Shown here in pieces: positions 60,514 through 64,000 of a stretch of DNA of 64,000 nt; within the stretch, counting starts at the first letter, position 1, and the number at the start of each line of letters is the position of its first letter. The stretch comes from Paramacrobiotus metropolitanus (lineage: Eukaryota; Tardigrada; Eutardigrada; Parachela; Macrobiotidae). The DNA is taken from NCBI RefSeq assembly GCF_019649055.1, contig NW_026570374.1, positions 186,001 through 250,000 on the forward strand. The letters run 5' to 3'. Position numbers and translations under genes: made by a program. Below the pieces are notes generated by a model that saw only the letters and a list, made by a program, of their open reading frames with translations, did not search any database and was not told the DNA's origin.

Positions 60514-63500
60514 CATCCTGATCCTGCTCCTGGCCGGCACGGGCGGCGTGGCGGCGGGCGTGGGCGACAAGAAGAACCTGCTGGACGAGCTCCTGGAGAC
60601 CTACGACCTCGACAAGTGGCCCACCTTCCAAGAGGGCGAGATGGAAGCCGGTGCGTATGCCAGCTATATATAACTATTCACCGCTCTTCCACTGCATGTG
60701 GGCAAAAATATATATATTGTACAGTTAGCCAAATCAATGAAAATAAATGCATAAGCGAATACTGCTTGCAAATTGAGCGCCAACCTTGGCGATTCAACCG
60801 GGCGACGGGCATCGTGGCCTATAATCTCTATATATTAATAAAACAAGCCTTAGCAAATTCCAGACAAAGATCCCTTTTCTGAGCGACACCCTAAAGCAAA
60901 CTTAGGTGTCCATATGTCATTCAATAGCGCCAGTCTTGCAGATGGCGCGACAAGAATCAATTTTTGAAAAAAGTCTGAAGTTTAAAAGAAGAGTTTAAGA
61001 AAACCTAACATAGAAAGTTAATGGGAAAAGTGAAGAACCCACCACTGCAAAACCGACCACCCCATCACTGTCTTGAGTCGACAGCCAAAACGCTGTCCTT
61101 CCAGCTCCGCTTTTCTGGGTGGAACTCTTATGATTGTGTAATGACATGTATCATCCTAAAGCCGTAGTTTATACATTTTTTACCAGAATTTTTTTGGAAA
61201 GACGGTAAGAGCTGAATAAGTTATGACCAGGCAAAGAAGCTTGAATCCGCGAGTATGGGACAACTCAAAACCCCAGTTTTTCAAGTAGCTGTCCTCCGCA
61301 GTGGTTTGATCAATTTTAAAGTAGCGCTTCCAAGGGCGGGTGCAGTTGCCTTTTTAAAACTGCACGTTTGGTGTTTTGACAGTAACCTTTTTCAGAATAA
61401 TTGTGGAACCGCTTATGCAGTAGCGGATTAGCGGTCAAATTTTATGGCTGTATTAGGATGTGGTGCGAATCATGGTAGAATGCTTCGTTATCTACCACGC
61501 CATTTTTGTTGAACGCGAGCAGTGTTTCAGTTGTGACAGAAGGCGGAGCCGCAGGCGACGCCAAGCTGCGGCGCGAGCGGAGCTCGCGGGGCAGCAATAC
61601 AGACAAGTACTGTATAAGCGAGACATTGCGATCTCCCTAACACGAAAACAGTTTCCGCCTTTCCCGTGTGAAATGAGAAAACGTGAATTGAGGCAAATGA
61701 AAATAATGAGCTGGATTTTAAAGTGATTCTGCTATTTCAGCAAGTTCATTGTCGTGTATAAAGGATAATACATTAAAAACAAAATAAACATTGGAGAATA
61801 TAATATTCTGATTTCTAAGCGGAGATAAGGGCAGTAGCGGTAGGCAAATCAGTACTGTTGTGATCGAAATCATCGGATAGATTAAAAAAGCGCATAATGA
61901 TGGAATGAATTACTTGATAAGTGCGGTTACTGCGGTAGACCAGAATTCTAATAACAATGGGTAATTTTTAGCAGTTGAACGGAATTTGTTTGATGCCTGC
62001 TGAGGGAAAAAATTCGAGGGAAGTTTTATGAAACAGTAGATGTATAAACGGCAAGTTTTGAGGTTTATTACGGGTATGTGTGCAGCGCACCCGGTGCATT
62101 GCACCGAACGTGAAAATGTTAACACAAAATGATCAAGATAAAATGATCGGTAAAACAGTGAATCCAGCTATACGACTACGAGTGCTGCAGCACCTCATTT
62201 TAAATTGCATGTGCACTTTTATTTTGTTAATTTATAAGTATGAATGAATTCAGTGAAACGTAGGATGTATTTGAATTTTACAACGTATTTAAAGTATGTT
62301 TTTTTAAACTCATGAATAACGGTCAGCTTCTATATATATTTCTTGCATTTTATCAATCGCTGATTTATTCCGCGCAGTTTGCGCGGGGTCTACTAGTCAT
62401 TATAAATTATTAAAAACAATCATCTGTGTAATATATATATACTGTAGCAATCATTTTGCATGTTTTTTCCATGTTCAACAAGTAATCTTTGTGTTGTATT
62501 CTGTAAATCAGCGCAGGCACATTTGTCGTGTTGCCGAAGTAAGAGAAATTATTTTACTTATGACTGTATAACGCTAAGCAGATTTCCTTTCGACGTGTCG
62601 AGTTTTTGTTAGAAATCGTTCCGGTGAGGACTGTCAGAGTTGTATGGTATTTGGTTTGCAGAGCGACCGGAACCGACCAAAGTGACCATTTCCATCGACA
62701 TCATGTTCATCAGCTCCATCGACGTCCAGGCCATGGTAAGGGAGCACGTTAACGAGCCGGTTCCAACGCTGCTTTTTACGAGTACTGCTGCAATGTTCGT
62801 ACGTATCTCTATATACTACCGTAGATTGGTGCAACTGAAAAAAGGTTGTGTTGACTCGGACAGATCGTAGACTGTTCTGATACAATCGGCCTCTAACTGG
62901 TAAGTTAAGAGCAGCGCTGTTTGCCGAAATCGGCAGTTGGACACTGGGATAGTGTGCCGGGCCAACACAATCCAAATAGACAAATAATAATTTGACAAAA
63001 AATCTGCCAGCACATAGTGAGAAGGACAAACAAGAGGCTCGTGAGTTGTGCAAGGACTGTCGGCTAAGCGGGACAGCGTCAAGGGTTGGAGGGGAGGGAG
63101 ATTGCGGAAATGGGCAGATAGGCAGCTGGCCGCAGTGCAGATGACACAGGGATCGATTGGCGTGTTTGTCTTTGACTGTGGCGTTGGGGAGGGGAACCGG
63201 CAAGCGGAGAGCGTGGTGGTGTGTTTTTTGTCTTGTGGTGGAAATTTAATTAAGACCCTTACTGGCGTGATTGCGGCGCAAGTGGGTACTGTGTGTTCTG
63301 CTCTTAATCTATTAATTCCCCGTTTTTTCCTTCGCGCACGCGCCACACAGGACTTGACCATCGATTTCTACCTCAACCAGCGCTGGCGCGACGCCCGGCT
63401 GGCCTACTCCGAGTCGCGCTCCAAACGCAAGATCGTCCTGCGCACCGTCGAGCAAATCAAGCGTGAGTACCGGCGACACAATCAATGCAGTCAATATTAA

Positions 63501-63902
63501 TGTGCTCAACGAGTGTTGTTCTTTGCTGCGCAGGAGTGTGGACACCCGGTAAGAGCTGACTGCTAGCTGACCTGAGGGATCCGCGTCTCGGTGCGGTCGG
63601 CACGGCGGCGTTGTGTAGGCTGCCGACAGTTCAGTTCGTCGTCTGTTCGCAGTGGTTGAATATTTATCTAGTCTACGCCGACACATATATAAACATGGAT
63701 GTTTGTCTTTAATTTATGCGCATGCGAGCCGGATGTGACCGTGACCTTTGCTCTTGCAGACACCTACATGGTCAACGCCAAATCAGGTGGGCAGCGCACG
63801 TGCAGCATCGATTAACGATTTAACACCGCTTCTCTGACGCATGTCGAAAAGGTCTTGCTTGTGCTTTGCAGCCAACTTCCATGACGTCACAACTCCCAAT
63901 AG
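60514..63902 (+). CDS. Cys-loop ligand-gated ion channel, 5' part (partial)
   Basis: Six exons are visible (60514-60650, 62662-62735, 63351-63462, 63534-63548, 63760-63786, 63872-63902). All are GT-AG and in phase, and the gene continues beyond the right edge. The first visible exon begins mid-codon after TTTTTTTGCAG, so the start-codon exon is upstream and unidentified. It starts with a hydrophobic ILILLLAGTGGVAAG, the rest of a signal peptide. The extracellular domain follows: VTISIDIMFISSIDVQAM, DLTIDFYLNQRWRDARLAY, VWTPDTYMVNAKS and ANFHDVTTPNR. These match strands and loops D and A of GABA-A, glycine and glutamate-gated chloride channels, so an anion channel is likely. Ligand is unknown: the loop D position usually Arg (FLRQ/YFRQ) is Asn here. 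The Cys loop and transmembrane segments are not in the window. Confidence 0.92.
60651..62661 (+). other. 2 kb intron of the Cys-loop gene
   Basis: This is non-coding. A GC-rich patch near 61540-61600 is partly palindromic (GCGAGCGGAGCTCGC). A Helitron-like terminus lies at 62370-62396. Confidence 0.6.
62370..62396 (+). mobile_element. Helitron-like 3' terminus (hairpin plus CTAG)
   Basis: CCGCGC-AGTTT-GCGCGG forms a hairpin and GGTCTACTAG follows, with T next. Hairpin, CTRR end and T flank fit Helitrons. No matching 5' end was identified, so only the terminus is called. Confidence 0.4.
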
Positions 63903-64000
63903 GTGAGACATGACCTTTAGTACATCCAGTTACTAAAAGACCACTATTACAAAATATTTGCATTTACAGTATTATTAGGCTTTATTTATATGTATAATGT

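Noticed and set aside
62634-63203. Minus-strand open frame of 189 residues
   Set aside because: It runs antisense through an established Cys-loop exon (62662-62735) and its following intron and has no recognisable content.
1-64000. Prokaryotic-type systems (operons, CRISPR arrays, phage or defence islands)
   Set aside because: No regularly spaced repeats with spacers and no compact co-directional gene clusters are present. Spliced metazoan genes dominate.

Overview
The window is animal nuclear DNA. Its genes have short GC-rich exons joined by GT-AG introns of roughly 55-70 bases or several hundred bases, set in AT-rich non-coding sequence. The families present (Disabled, BLCAP, tektin, a PRDM10-type factor, an alpha-arrestin, a Cys-loop receptor) mark an invertebrate metazoan. 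Tektin implies motile cilia or flagellated sperm, and nematodes, which lack tektins, are unlikely. I cannot name the species; an ecdysozoan such as an arthropod or tardigrade is only a guess.

Layout: 0-2.7 kb is non-coding and holds a nearly perfect foldback element flanked by TTAA. 2.8-8.2 kb carries a Disabled-like endocytic adaptor on the minus strand, with an apparent one-base frameshift in its last exon. 12.6-13.8 kb carries a divergent TOM20-like mitochondrial import receptor (minus). 14.6-22.9 kb is a nest of mobile elements: two TTAA-flanked elements of the same length, two Helitron-like copies of which one is an internal deletion of the other, and an element with short terminal repeats. 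BLCAP (minus) lies at 23.5 kb. NDUFS5 (plus, 26.1-27.2 kb) converges on a tektin gene (minus). The first coding exon of the tektin lies inside an intron of NUBP1 (plus), so the two genes interleave on opposite strands.

From 30.7 kb every recognised gene except this tektin exon is on the plus strand: NUBP1 (cytosolic Fe-S assembly), TFIIS (transcription elongation), a PRDM10/15-type SET and zinc-finger factor, an alpha-arrestin with two PPxY motifs, and the 5' part of a Cys-loop receptor that runs off the right edge. Stretches of several kb (43.9-48.2 and 51.0-60.5 kb) have no recognisable gene. The second is notably rich in GCCGGC and TATA-type motifs.

The genes are ordinary single-copy housekeeping and signalling genes with no shared pathway. 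I tested exon chains by splice sites and reading phase: seven complete genes (TOM20-like, NDUFS5, tektin, NUBP1, TFIIS, PRDM, arrestin) sum to whole codons. I see no CRISPR, operon or dedicated defence system. The unusual items are the transposon nest, the interleaved tektin/NUBP1 pair, a 32-base intron, several microexons and the Disabled frameshift.
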